A stretch of 49,275 nt of DNA from Bacteroidia bacterium (GTDB taxonomy: Bacteria > Bacteroidota > Bacteroidia > Bacteroidales > Azobacteroidaceae), in assembly GCA_025999115.1 (NCBI GenBank), contig BNWW01000006.1, positions 1 to 49,275 on the forward strand. The letters run 5' to 3'. A model generated the notes under the pieces. The model worked only from the letters and a program-made list of their open reading frames with translations, had not been told where the DNA came from and searched no databases. Positions within the stretch are counted from its first letter, which is position 1. The number at the start of each line of letters is the position of its first letter. Below are positions 34,038-43,647 of this stretch, piece after piece. The translations under genes and the position numbers were made by a program.

Positions 34038-35834
34038 TCACGGAATTTGATCATTGCTCAACACACCTTTACTCGATGAAATTATCGAAGAGGTAAGCGG
34101 CAGTAAATGATTATTCTTTGCCGGATTATAACCGCCCCACACCAAATTCAGAAAACTTTCGACCGAGCCTTTGTTACTCGGATTGCCTGCCAACCATAAT
34201 TGACGGTTATAGCCTTCCACCATCGTCACATTGGGCATATCATAATCCTGATTGAGCAATTCCAGCGTTTCGCCGTCTGCTTTTGTTCGCCAATAAATGG
34301 CTTTCGGCACCCATTTATAAGCGGGTTCATCGTTGATAATAGCCATTGCCATCGTTTTCAGGGCTTCGATTTTTTCCGCTAATAAATTCCAACGAACCAA
34401 ATCGTATTTGCGTATCATTTCTCCGCCAAATTCCCAAGCGCGTTCATTGACTATGGCTTGGAAGAATTTTTCTTTATTCGCCGAAACCGAATCGGTGTAA
34501 TGGCTCACTTGTTTGTCCCACGCATCCGAGGGGAAAGCACGTTCACGCACTTCACGTAAGGCACTTTTCGCCAATTCAGAAGGTCCGTTTACCTCGTTTT
34601 CGGCTTCGGCAAGCATCAATAATATATCCGAATAGCGCATAATAGGCCAGTTTACTCCGGTAAATTGTACGGTGGCTAAATTTCCGCCCATCGAAGGAGT
34701 AATCCAATTCCTGCGCCATTTGCAGGGTTTCAATTGATTCACGCCGGTTAAGCGTTGCTGTCCTTCCGCGTTCGTGGTATTGTAATCGTAAAGTTCGACA
34801 GACACGTTGCGCCGGGTATCACCGGGGGTAAAGGAATAGAAATAGGCAAAATTGGAACTGATTTCGGCAGCCGCCCGTCCGTATTTTTGGTCGGCAGGAC
34901 TTGTTGGAAAGCGCATGCCGATTACTTGCGAAATACGTCCGCTGATGCCCCGTCCGAAAGCGATTTCAAACAACACTTCTTTGTTGGCAACATCTTGTTG
35001 ATACGCGTGAATAGTGCGGAATACATTTTCAAAACTCGGATTCAATTGATGTTTCTTCGCGTCACGAATTTCAACACATTCCTGCAAAGCGATAGGATAA
35101 TATTCCTGCCAATTCCGACCTTTCCGCGTTTCAAATGTTTTGTTTCGCAAGGAATAACCGGCGTAAGCCAATGCCATTCTTGCCCGCAATCCTTTCACAA
35201 AGGCTTTATTGACACGTTCGGCTGTACTGCTCATCCAAGGAACGTACTCTTCCACTTCTTTCAAATTCTGAATCAGGTATTCATAAATTTCATCCCGACC
35301 GGTTTTTTCTAAATAAAAATTATCCCCAGCCTGCGCCGATTTTGTCAAAAAAGGCACATCACCGAAGAGCGAAACCAATTCGTAGTAACATAAAGCACGT
35401 AATGCCACCGCCTCGCCATACAAGGCTTTCGCTTCATCGCTGTATTCGTTCGTCCAAATCGGACTGAGCGGTAGATTGTCAATGCAAATATTCGCCCGTT
35501 CGATATTTTGATAAAACTGATTCCAAATACGACCGATGTCATCGTTGCTGTCGGTGCCGGAATACCGCGCCATATCGCGCTTGCCATCGTCTGAGGCACC
35601 GGCAACCATTTCTATGTCGCTGCCCGATTTGGCATACAGCAACAAATTGGCGTAGGAATAGGAGCCGGTAAAACCGGCATAAATCCCAAAAACTTGCTTT
35701 TGAGCAAAATCTAAATTAGCAAACGAAGTTTCTTCCGTGAAAGAGGAGTTGGAGGCCGTTTCCAAGAAATCGTTACACGAAGTAAATGCCATAACTATCG
35801 TTAAAACACTGATAATGAATTTATATTGTTTCAT
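34038..35834 (-). CDS. susD: SusD/RagB family outer-membrane lipoprotein
   Basis: I take the ATG at 35834 (MKQYKFIISVLTIVMAFTSCNDFL); the frame is open to 35843. The 598 residues are SusD-like: lipobox TSCNDFLET, TPR-like helical repeats with ANICIDNLPL and AEALYGEAVALRALCYYELVSLFGDVPF-type helix near 120-155, and the C-terminal block RYSDILLMLAEAENEV, typical of the family. It closes over the SusC pore and binds the oligosaccharide, here presumably pectin fragments. It starts 4-13 bp after susC. Confidence 0.94.
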   Translation of the reverse strand: MKQYKFIISVLTIVMAFTSCNDFLETASNSSFTEETSFANLDFAQKQVFGIYAGFTGSYSYANLLLYAKSGSDIEMVAGASDDGKRDMARYSGTDSNDDIGRIWNQFYQNIERANICIDNLPLSPIWTNEYSDEAKALYGEAVALRALCYYELVSLFGDVPFLTKSAQAGDNFYLEKTGRDEIYEYLIQNLKEVEEYVPWMSSTAERVNKAFVKGLRARMALAYAGYSLRNKTFETRKGRNWQEYYPIALQECVEIRDAKKHQLNPSFENVFRTIHAYQQDVANKEVLFEIAFGRGISGRISQVIGMRFPTSPADQKYGRAAAEISSNFAYFYSFTPGDTRRNVSVELYDYNTTNAEGQQRLTGVNQLKPCKWRRNWITPSMGGNLATVQFTGVNWPIMRYSDILLMLAEAENEVNGPSELAKSALREVRERAFPSDAWDKQVSHYTDSVSANKEKFFQAIVNERAWEFGGEMIRKYDLVRWNLLAEKIEALKTMAMAIINDEPAYKWVPKAIYWRTKADGETLELLNQDYDMPNVTMVEGYNRQLWLAGNPSNKGSVESFLNLVWGGYNPAKNNHLLPLTSSIISSSKGVLSNDQIP

Positions 35835-35846
35835 ACTATACATCTT

Positions 35847-38800
35847 TTAAAAGGTTAAATTCAAACCGACATTAAACGAACGGCTACGCGGATAAGCACT
35901 GTAATCTATGCCCGGAGTGAGCGGTGTGGAACGGACAGCATCTACTTCCGGATCGTAACCCGTATAGTTCGTCCAAACCCATAAATTATAGCCTGTTGCA
36001 TAAAAACGCAACTGCTCCACTTTGATTTTCTGCAACCATTTTTTCGGCAAGGAATAACCGATGGTCACGTTGTTCAAGCGGAGGAACGAGCCGTCTTCGA
36101 TTGCCCACGAATGTAAAGGAATTTTCGAGTTGGCAGCCGACCAAAGCGTTGCATTGGCATTCATCGCGCGTAATTGTTCGGGATCGTCCACTCGCGCTCC
36201 GGTTGTTTGGTCGTAATACGTCCACCGGTTTTCGGAGTTCATAATTTCCAATAAGTTTTTATTGTATTTCCCGCCCTTGAAATTGGTAAACGCCAATTTG
36301 TTGGCATTGTAAATATCGTTGCCATACACCCAGTTGAAGAAAACGGAAACATCGAAATTTTTGTATTGCGAAGAAATATTAAAACCGCCGGTATGCAAAG
36401 GATTAGCATCCCCGATAATTTGTTTATCGGCATTGGTAATCAGCGGATCATCATCGAAATTCTTGAATTTCAAAGCGCCCGGACGGAACTGACGGGGAAC
36501 AACCAAGGTGCTGTTGTCCGGCGTTCCGTCTTTCAAGGAATAAACGCCATTTTCGTAATTGAAATCATCGAAAGTATAAAATCCGTCCGTAACAAAACCG
36601 TACATCAGCCCGACTTTACCACCTTGTTCCACCAAAAAATCTTCGGTAGGTCCGTCTGAATCGTTCGTCCAATTGGAATTAGAGATAATCGGCACATCCA
36701 AGCGGTCAATCCGGTTGCGGTTGAAGGCGATATTGACCGATGCCGAAAGATTGAAATCTTTTTTCTGTATCAATACGCCTTCGAGCATCACTTCAACCCC
36801 TTGATTGGAGGTTTGTCCGATATTTTGCCATTGCGAAGTATAACCCGATTGCGAAGGCAATTTCGATTGAATCAACAAATCGCGCGTGGTATTTTTATAC
36901 AATTCGATTGAGCCGCTCAAGCGTTGTTTGAAAAGTCCAAAATCCAAACCGATATTGCGTGTGATTGTGGTTTCCCATTTCAATCCGGGATTAGAGAGGG
37001 TTTTTTCCGGCGCCAAATAAGCGGTCGGAGAATCTTCGCCATCTAAAAACAGGTATAATTCAGAGGATTGAGGGATACTAAACATTTTCAACCAGGCATT
37101 ATCGGGAATCCGGTTGTTGCCTACCGCACCGTAACTGACACGTAATTTCAAGTTCGATAACCAATCTTCGGCTTGCGAAGTCAAAAACGGTTCATCGGAA
37201 ATGCGCCAAGCCACCGATCCGGCAGGGAAATAGCCCCATTGGTTGCCGGGTGCAAACTTACTTGACGCATCGGCACGGAAAGTCAGCGTAGCCAGATAAC
37301 GATCTTTGTAATCGTAATTGAGTCGTCCGAAAAACGATGCTAATTTGTCTTCGGGCACATCTACGGTTGAAAGTGGGTCGGCTTTTCCCAACTGCATCAT
37401 ACTCAATGCACTTATGCGAGAAATATATTGCGGAAAATATTTCGCGGAAACGGTCAGTATCTCGCTGTCATTGACCACGACTTCCTGTCCTGCCATCACC
37501 GTAAGACTGTGGTCGGGAATGAAATTTTTCTGATTGAAAGTCAATACATTCGCAATCCGATAACCGGTTCCGTTGGTATTTGTAATCTGAGCCAGCGGCA
37601 TTATACCATAAGTAATGGCATTGGAAGTGTTTATACCCCAAAAGCGTTTCTGAATATTCTTGGCGTATTTATAGCCGAAATCGAATTGATAAGTCAGACT
37701 TTTCAATAATTTCACGACTGCCGAGCCGTTGTATTGAAACGACTGCCGGTTGGTGTAGCGATAATCATCGTTGGTTTGTTTCAACGGATTGATAATGGAT
37801 GCCTCCACCACATCGTAATCGTCCATATCCACCATACTGTCATCAATATAATCGAGCAATCCGTTAACCGGACGATATTGTACTACGTGTGTCAAACGAG
37901 AAAAGGTTTTTTCGGGGTCGGAAACGCCTGCACCTTCTGTCTTGGAATCCGATAAACGCACATTCATATTGACCGTCAGCCACTTACTCATCTCGAATTG
38001 CAGATTGGAGGTCAAGTTCGTGCGATTCATTTTCGATCCGGTCATAATATCCTTGTCATCGTTGTTGGTCAAACTGACATTGTATTTCACGGTTTTACTA
38101 CCACCTGTCAGCGAAAGATTGTTGTACAAAGTGGTACCCGTGTTGCCGAAAATTTCTTTTTGCCAATTGGTTCCCGACATTTCTTTATACAAATCCATAT
38201 CGGCGAAATTACCGTAATAACGTTCATAATTGCCGTTTTGCTGTTGCGATTCGTATTGCCAGTAAGCAAATTCATAGGGATCCAATACCTCCAAATAGTT
38301 GGTTACTTTTTTCGTTCCGAAATACGTGTTGTAACTCACTTTGGCTTTGCCTTCGTAACCGCTTTTGGTAGTAACAATGATAACGCCGTTGGCTCCGCGC
38401 GCTCCGTAAATAGCGGTGGAGGAAGCGTCTTTCAAAACGTCGATCGAAGCGATGTCGGTAGGAGCAACGTCGTTAATATTATCGGCCGGAAAACCGTCGA
38501 TGATAAACAGCGGCGCATTGTCTTGCGTAATCGAACCGCCGCCACGCACCCGGATTTTCATTTCGGCATCGGGCGAACCTTCAGTTTGCGTTACCTGCAC
38601 GCCGGCCAATTTGCCAACCATCGCTTGCGCCGCCGATGATACCGGAATATCTTTCAGTTTTTCGCCGCCGATGGAGGCTACCGCACCGGTCAAGTCACGC
38701 CGGCGTTGCGTACCGTAACCTACGACAACCAATTCATCGAGATTCGTATCCGCTTCTTTCAACACAATATTGATTTCGCGTTGCGAACCGACCCGTTGTT

Positions 38801-39056
38801 CTACGGCTTCATACCCCATATAGTAGAATTGCAGAACGGTTTTGTCGTTTGGAACCGAAATCGTATAACGGCCGTCCATATCGCTGACCGTTCCGGCGGA
38901 ACCACCTTTGATTCGAACACTTACGCCGATCAAGGTTTCGCCGTTTTCGTCGTTGATGGTTCCCGATACGGGAAAAGTTTGCGCAAAACCGGTAAAGCTC
39001 CACGCAAACCACACAACGATCAAGAGAAACAATTTCTTATTTTTTTGTTTTTGCAT
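35847..39056 (-). CDS. susC: SusC/RagA family TonB-dependent transporter
   Basis: The 1069 residues have a signal peptide, a carboxypeptidase-regulatory-like domain (VSGTINDENGETLIGVSV to about 95), LDELVVVGYGT, the plug with DVLKDASSTAIYGARGANGVI, and a beta-barrel to the terminal FNVGLNLTF. It imports oligosaccharides across the outer membrane with SusD. Pectin is inferred from the neighbours. There is no STN domain, so no direct anti-sigma signalling. It begins 27 bp after the T9SS protein gene, with no promoter match in that spacer, so it is probably transcribed from upstream. Confidence 0.95.
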   Translation of the reverse strand: MQKQKNKKLFLLIVVWFAWSFTGFAQTFPVSGTINDENGETLIGVSVRIKGGSAGTVSDMDGRYTISVPNDKTVLQFYYMGYEAVEQRVGSQREINIVLKEADTNLDELVVVGYGTQRRRDLTGAVASIGGEKLKDIPVSSAAQAMVGKLAGVQVTQTEGSPDAEMKIRVRGGGSITQDNAPLFIIDGFPADNINDVAPTDIASIDVLKDASSTAIYGARGANGVIIVTTKSGYEGKAKVSYNTYFGTKKVTNYLEVLDPYEFAYWQYESQQQNGNYERYYGNFADMDLYKEMSGTNWQKEIFGNTGTTLYNNLSLTGGSKTVKYNVSLTNNDDKDIMTGSKMNRTNLTSNLQFEMSKWLTVNMNVRLSDSKTEGAGVSDPEKTFSRLTHVVQYRPVNGLLDYIDDSMVDMDDYDVVEASIINPLKQTNDDYRYTNRQSFQYNGSAVVKLLKSLTYQFDFGYKYAKNIQKRFWGINTSNAITYGIMPLAQITNTNGTGYRIANVLTFNQKNFIPDHSLTVMAGQEVVVNDSEILTVSAKYFPQYISRISALSMMQLGKADPLSTVDVPEDKLASFFGRLNYDYKDRYLATLTFRADASSKFAPGNQWGYFPAGSVAWRISDEPFLTSQAEDWLSNLKLRVSYGAVGNNRIPDNAWLKMFSIPQSSELYLFLDGEDSPTAYLAPEKTLSNPGLKWETTITRNIGLDFGLFKQRLSGSIELYKNTTRDLLIQSKLPSQSGYTSQWQNIGQTSNQGVEVMLEGVLIQKKDFNLSASVNIAFNRNRIDRLDVPIISNSNWTNDSDGPTEDFLVEQGGKVGLMYGFVTDGFYTFDDFNYENGVYSLKDGTPDNSTLVVPRQFRPGALKFKNFDDDPLITNADKQIIGDANPLHTGGFNISSQYKNFDVSVFFNWVYGNDIYNANKLAFTNFKGGKYNKNLLEIMNSENRWTYYDQTTGARVDDPEQLRAMNANATLWSAANSKIPLHSWAIEDGSFLRLNNVTIGYSLPKKWLQKIKVEQLRFYATGYNLWVWTNYTGYDPEVDAVRSTPLTPGIDYSAYPRSRSFNVGLNLTF

Positions 39057-39083
39057 AATGTATTAGTTATAAGAAGGATTAGT

Positions 39084-40172
39084 TTAGCGAATGATTATTT
39101 TTTGAACGCGTTGTTCGCCCGAGTCGTTTTCAAAAACGAGCAAATAAACACCGGCCTGCAGATTCGTTTGAATCGCCTGTTGACCGTCCAATTCATACGA
39201 ACGCATTTTACGCACATCTGCATCCCAAATCGACAAACGACCGTTCAAAGCTTCCAAAGGCGTAATTACATCTTCGGAAACGCTAAAAAGCAGCGCACCG
39301 GCAGCCTTATCTATGCCGTCAATTCCGGCTGGCGTATCGGGGCCGCGTAACACTTTTTCAAACGTATTTGCAATTCGTAATCCACTGATTTTCATATCAG
39401 TAGCTCCGCTCTGACGGAACGAAAGATAACGCAAATCCATATCGTAACCCGTATTATCGCCGTAAGAAACCATCTTGATCGACGAAGTCGAATTTTCACT
39501 TTCGGATTTCAAGGGATTCGGATTGATGAAAACTTCAAACGATCCGTGTCCTAAATTGCGTTCGTTCAAGCAGATATGCGTATATTTCACCACAATCAGG
39601 AAAACGGATGATTTCGTGTAATTGGCCGACCATTCGGGCGAGGAAACATCGTCTTTTTTCGCAAACGTAAACGCCACCTTGGTTTTATCCGATGATAATT
39701 TATACGATAAAACGCCTCGTCCCGCAGCGCTCGACAATTGATACCATGAAAAAATTTCCTGAATATCGGCCGTAGTCGTGGCGCTCAAATCCAAGAGGAA
39801 AGCCGTGTAAAACACATTGCTGCCTTCAACAAACGTTCCGTAAGGCTGACAGGGATAAGGCATCGGTTCGCGCGACAGACAAAAAACGGTGTTTCGTTGC
39901 GCACCGCTTGAAGGCGTAAATTCCATGGCTTTGCCTTTTCCCGAAGCAATGTAGTTGGAATACGAAAGCGGACTTGCCACTACCACCGGGCTTTTACTGC
40001 CGGACGTATTTTCCTTGTATGTCCATTTGCCCGCATCGGGATCGGAGGCGCTCGCCGCATTTTCCACATTGGCATTATTGGCATATTCGGAAAAATATTC
40101 CATGCGGAAATATTGAGCCTGCGCACTACCGGCTAATAATGCCATCGCTATAAGACAACTGTTTAATCGCAT
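39084..40172 (-). CDS. Secreted T9SS-sorted protein, possible lectin-like fold
   Basis: The 362 residues have a signal peptide (MRLNSCLIAMALLAGSAQAQ), a body of about 270 residues without a family I recognise (strand-rich, with GKAMEFTPSSG and FVEGSNVFYTAFLLDL, which resemble concanavalin-like jelly rolls), and a T9SS type A sorting domain (from about 290: RLSIWDADVRKM to VQKIIIR). It should be exported and fixed to the cell surface. Position next to susC suggests glycan binding, but this is inference. Confidence 0.65.
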   Translation of the reverse strand: MRLNSCLIAMALLAGSAQAQYFRMEYFSEYANNANVENAASASDPDAGKWTYKENTSGSKSPVVVASPLSYSNYIASGKGKAMEFTPSSGAQRNTVFCLSREPMPYPCQPYGTFVEGSNVFYTAFLLDLSATTTADIQEIFSWYQLSSAAGRGVLSYKLSSDKTKVAFTFAKKDDVSSPEWSANYTKSSVFLIVVKYTHICLNERNLGHGSFEVFINPNPLKSESENSTSSIKMVSYGDNTGYDMDLRYLSFRQSGATDMKISGLRIANTFEKVLRGPDTPAGIDGIDKAAGALLFSVSEDVITPLEALNGRLSIWDADVRKMRSYELDGQQAIQTNLQAGVYLLVFENDSGEQRVQKIIIR

Positions 40173-40191
40173 AATTATCTGATTATTAAGA

Positions 40192-41898
40192 TTATTTTAT
40201 TATCAATTTTTCAATCGACGTTCCGTCTGGTGTTTGAAAACGAAGCAAATAAATTCCTGCATTCAAATTTTTCAACGAAACGGAGGCTCCCGGTTGATTT
40301 TCCGATAAACGAATTTTCCCCGCCAAATCCAAGATTTCCAAACGAAGCGCTTTTTCGGAATTTCCGATTTGCAATTGCCCTTCGGCCGGATTTTGCAAAA
40401 TACGCGGATTGTCGTTTGATTGGAAGGTTTTATTTCCATCTCCGGCAACGTATTCACGCGAACCGAGACAAGGATGGGCGCCGCGCATTACTCCGCGTTG
40501 ATCGACCGAAGGAATCGCTAAACCTTTATACGAAGATGTTCCATTTCCGATGGCGCGACTGTCGGACGACAAAGCAACCGTTTGAGAAACTTCATCATAC
40601 ACCGGAATTTGATGATTTTCTTCGTTGATCGTGTATTCGGCAAACAAAGCGTCAAATTCGGTATCGAACGAAATTCTGTTTTCCAAAGGAGTGATGGCCT
40701 GTACGCCGCCAACCGCCCGGACAATAATATTGTTGGTCCCTTCACGATTCGACTGGGTCGAAACATAAACATCCGACACTTCATTCCGGTTATAATTATA
40801 GGCGAAAATATTATTGACCAAAACACAGGTCGATTTCAAATCAATATTATTGTAATCGATGGCATTGGCAAAAGCGCCGCCGTAATGACTGTTGGCCTGA
40901 TCGGAAGCCGTATCGTCGGTGTTGGCGCTCACATTGGCCGCAAACGTACAATGAATAATGTCTATTTTGCCTTGATAATTATAAACGGCGCCGCGACTGC
41001 CGCGATTGCCGTAAACCGTGCAATTCGTCATCACCACTTTGGCATTGGGCGATTGCGCCGATAAAGCCGCTCCTCCATCGCCGTGGGCATCATACAAAGC
41101 GGTATTTTTGTAAAACGTACAGTTGTCGAGCGTAATTTGGCCTTGCGTATCTTTATCAACGGCAAAGGTTGTACTTCCGCGACCTTGACTGGTGCAGCGA
41201 TTGTTTTTGAAATAACAATCCGAAACCGTAGCCGGATTAAAGACCACCACCGCCGAAGCGCCTTTCGATTCATTGTTTTCAAATACGCAATTGCGAATGG
41301 TAATTCCGTTGGCCGCTTTGATATAGGCTGCCGAACCGCGACTGGTGGTCAGACTGTTGTTGAATATGCAATCTTCGAGTGTCACTTTCACTCCGTTGGC
41401 TACGGGCGAAATAAACACACCACCGGCAGTCGCTTTTGCCGAAGCCGTACAATGGCGCATTGTAAAATCGACCGTTCCATTGACGTGTACATAAATGGCG
41501 CCACCGTTTCCATCCATTTTGTCGTTGCCCTGCAAACCGGTTACGTTTCCGCCGGTTAAATTCAGGTTTTCCAAAACAATGGTAAAATTACCCGGTTCGC
41601 TGCCGTATCCTCCGATGTTGAAAATACGGTGTGTAACGGCGTCGACTGAAGCGGATTTTACGCGGATGCTTGCATCTTGTCCGTTGATAGACAGACTTTT
41701 GGAAAAAACGATTTCACTTTCCAATTCGATAACATAACCGGAAGGAATGAGAATTTGATCACCACCGGCCGCATCGGTAATTGTTTGGCGCAACGAACCT
41801 GCGCCGTTATCGGCAACGGAAGACACCGTGAGGGTGTTTCCCGCCGATAACGATACAAACGGTATAATCAAAGTAAATATTAAAAAGAAATTTTTCAT
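40192..41898 (-). CDS. T9SS-sorted beta-helix protein, array member 1
   Basis: The 568 residues have a signal peptide, the opening LTVSSVADNGAGSLRQTITDA, a right-handed beta-helix with many N-C-x-F and GAVYNYQGK turns, the closing PSVDQRGVMRGAHPCLGSREY (choice-of-anchor Q type) and a T9SS tail ending EKLIIK. Neighbouring genes at 41904, 43648 and 47703 and the back half of 22346-25924 share the same plan. Role unknown: adhesin, glycan-binding or a lyase-like fold. Confidence 0.78.
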   Translation of the reverse strand: MKNFFLIFTLIIPFVSLSAGNTLTVSSVADNGAGSLRQTITDAAGGDQILIPSGYVIELESEIVFSKSLSINGQDASIRVKSASVDAVTHRIFNIGGYGSEPGNFTIVLENLNLTGGNVTGLQGNDKMDGNGGAIYVHVNGTVDFTMRHCTASAKATAGGVFISPVANGVKVTLEDCIFNNSLTTSRGSAAYIKAANGITIRNCVFENNESKGASAVVVFNPATVSDCYFKNNRCTSQGRGSTTFAVDKDTQGQITLDNCTFYKNTALYDAHGDGGAALSAQSPNAKVVMTNCTVYGNRGSRGAVYNYQGKIDIIHCTFAANVSANTDDTASDQANSHYGGAFANAIDYNNIDLKSTCVLVNNIFAYNYNRNEVSDVYVSTQSNREGTNNIIVRAVGGVQAITPLENRISFDTEFDALFAEYTINEENHQIPVYDEVSQTVALSSDSRAIGNGTSSYKGLAIPSVDQRGVMRGAHPCLGSREYVAGDGNKTFQSNDNPRILQNPAEGQLQIGNSEKALRLEILDLAGKIRLSENQPGASVSLKNLNAGIYLLRFQTPDGTSIEKLIIK

Positions 41899-41903
41899 AC
41901 GGA

Positions 41904-43631
41904 TTATTTTACCAATAATTTTTCGACGATTACTCCGCCGGCCGTTTCAAAACGAGCTACATAAAATCCCGCCGGAACATTCGCCAAAGAGATAGTGCCT
42001 TGCGGACGAACATTTACGAGCGTTCTACCGGAACAGTCTATCAATTGTACCTTATGGACATTCAAAGCATTATTCAAAATCAATTGACCGGCGGCCGGAT
42101 TTTGAGCAATCACTTTTTGTTGCGACATTGTAAAATCTTTGATAGCGCTTCCGCTTGCATTTTCAAACGAACCGATGGTAGGATGATAGAAATCGCGTGT
42201 CGCGCCTAATTGGTCGTCCAAGGGAATCAATAATTCCACTTCAAAATCAGGGTCGTAAATCGGAGTGCCGGCGCCGAGAGCTACACTGTTTTCGGCCAAG
42301 GGAACGATTTGTTTAATCGCATCCCAAGTGGGAATCGTTTTATCGGTCAAATCGCCGAACGAAGTAGTTGTATATTCCTTAAACAAAGACGTGTTGTTGA
42401 TATAAATGGCTGAATCTACCGGAGCTACGTGATCGCCGCAAGTATCTAAATTGTCAACATCTTTGAAATAACCAAACAAGTTGTTGGCACCGTCAATAAT
42501 ATTTTGTCCACCGATATTGACATCGCCACCTTGCGAATCGTAGTTGTAAGCAAAAATATTATTGATGAATGTAACAGTCGCCACACCGTTGGTACCTACC
42601 GAAACTGCACTTCCATAGCGTTTACCGATATTTCCGGCAAAAGTATTGTTGATAACGATTGCCCGTCCGCCGTAAAAATAAGCAGCACCGCGCCATCCTT
42701 TGTTATTGTAGAATGTATTGTTGGTCATTAGTACTCGGATGTCCGCACATTGGTTCAAAAATCCTGCGCCACCATCTGTACCGGTCAATAACGGATCATC
42801 ACCGCTTACATTGTTGGCAAACACGCATTTATCCACAATAATTTGACCACCGGTTGCACTGCCCGAAGTTGCTACAGCCGCACTTCCGCGAGCCGAGCCG
42901 TGGGCGTGGTTGTTCAAAAATTGACAATTACGCAACGTAACCGGGTCGGTTATTTGCATCACGGAAGTTCCGGTGGCTAAATTTTCGTTATTCCGGAAAA
43001 TACAGTTGGTAAACACCGTAGAAGATGCGCCTTTTCCGAAGGCGATACCCGCCGATTGATATTTGGCTACTCCGTTTTCAAAACGGCAATTATCCACATT
43101 CCAACTTACTCCGATACCATCGGCACAGAAGACCAAAGCGCCCGAATAAGCTGTTCCGCCGCTCAAGGTAGTGTTTTTCAGTGTAAGCGCCACCCGTTTG
43201 GCAATCCAAAGAACAGCACCGCTATTGTTTGCCAAATTGGCATTGTCGTTTTCCGTAAGACCGGTAATAAAACTGGACAGGTCGCCTCCTTTTAAAATCA
43301 AATTTTCCAATGCGATTTCAAAAATGGTTTCTGATCCGGTCTTTAATCCGATATTAAATACACGATAGGCGGAAACGCCCGGTGCGGCCACTTGAACGGT
43401 GGCGCCTTGTCCGTCGATGGTCAGATGTTTTGCGATTGCAATTTCGCTGTTCAAGGAAATCACATAATCGGAAGGAATCACAATTTTATCGTTAGGAGAA
43501 GCGCTTTCAATGGCTTGACGCAACGAACCTGCGCCACTGTCGGCGGTGGAAGAAACGGTAATCGTTCCGGCTGATAAACTATGGGCGATAATCAAACAGA
43601 ACGTGATTAAACTATAAATTTTTGCTTTCAT
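41904..43631 (-). CDS. T9SS-sorted beta-helix protein, array member 2
   Basis: The 575 residues follow the same plan as the neighbours: signal peptide, ITVSSTADSGAGSLRQAIESA, LTIDGQGATVQVAAPGVSAYRVFNIG, beta-helix turns such as TFYNNKGWRGAAYFYGG, and a T9SS tail ending EKLLVK. The closing segment (LDDQLGATRDFYHPTIGSFE) is looser than in the others. It lies 5 bp before array member 1 and 16 bp after member 3, so the genes are one transcription unit. Confidence 0.78.
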   Translation of the reverse strand: MKAKIYSLITFCLIIAHSLSAGTITVSSTADSGAGSLRQAIESASPNDKIVIPSDYVISLNSEIAIAKHLTIDGQGATVQVAAPGVSAYRVFNIGLKTGSETIFEIALENLILKGGDLSSFITGLTENDNANLANNSGAVLWIAKRVALTLKNTTLSGGTAYSGALVFCADGIGVSWNVDNCRFENGVAKYQSAGIAFGKGASSTVFTNCIFRNNENLATGTSVMQITDPVTLRNCQFLNNHAHGSARGSAAVATSGSATGGQIIVDKCVFANNVSGDDPLLTGTDGGAGFLNQCADIRVLMTNNTFYNNKGWRGAAYFYGGRAIVINNTFAGNIGKRYGSAVSVGTNGVATVTFINNIFAYNYDSQGGDVNIGGQNIIDGANNLFGYFKDVDNLDTCGDHVAPVDSAIYINNTSLFKEYTTTSFGDLTDKTIPTWDAIKQIVPLAENSVALGAGTPIYDPDFEVELLIPLDDQLGATRDFYHPTIGSFENASGSAIKDFTMSQQKVIAQNPAAGQLILNNALNVHKVQLIDCSGRTLVNVRPQGTISLANVPAGFYVARFETAGGVIVEKLLVK

Positions 43632-43647
43632 GATATTGCTTTTTTAT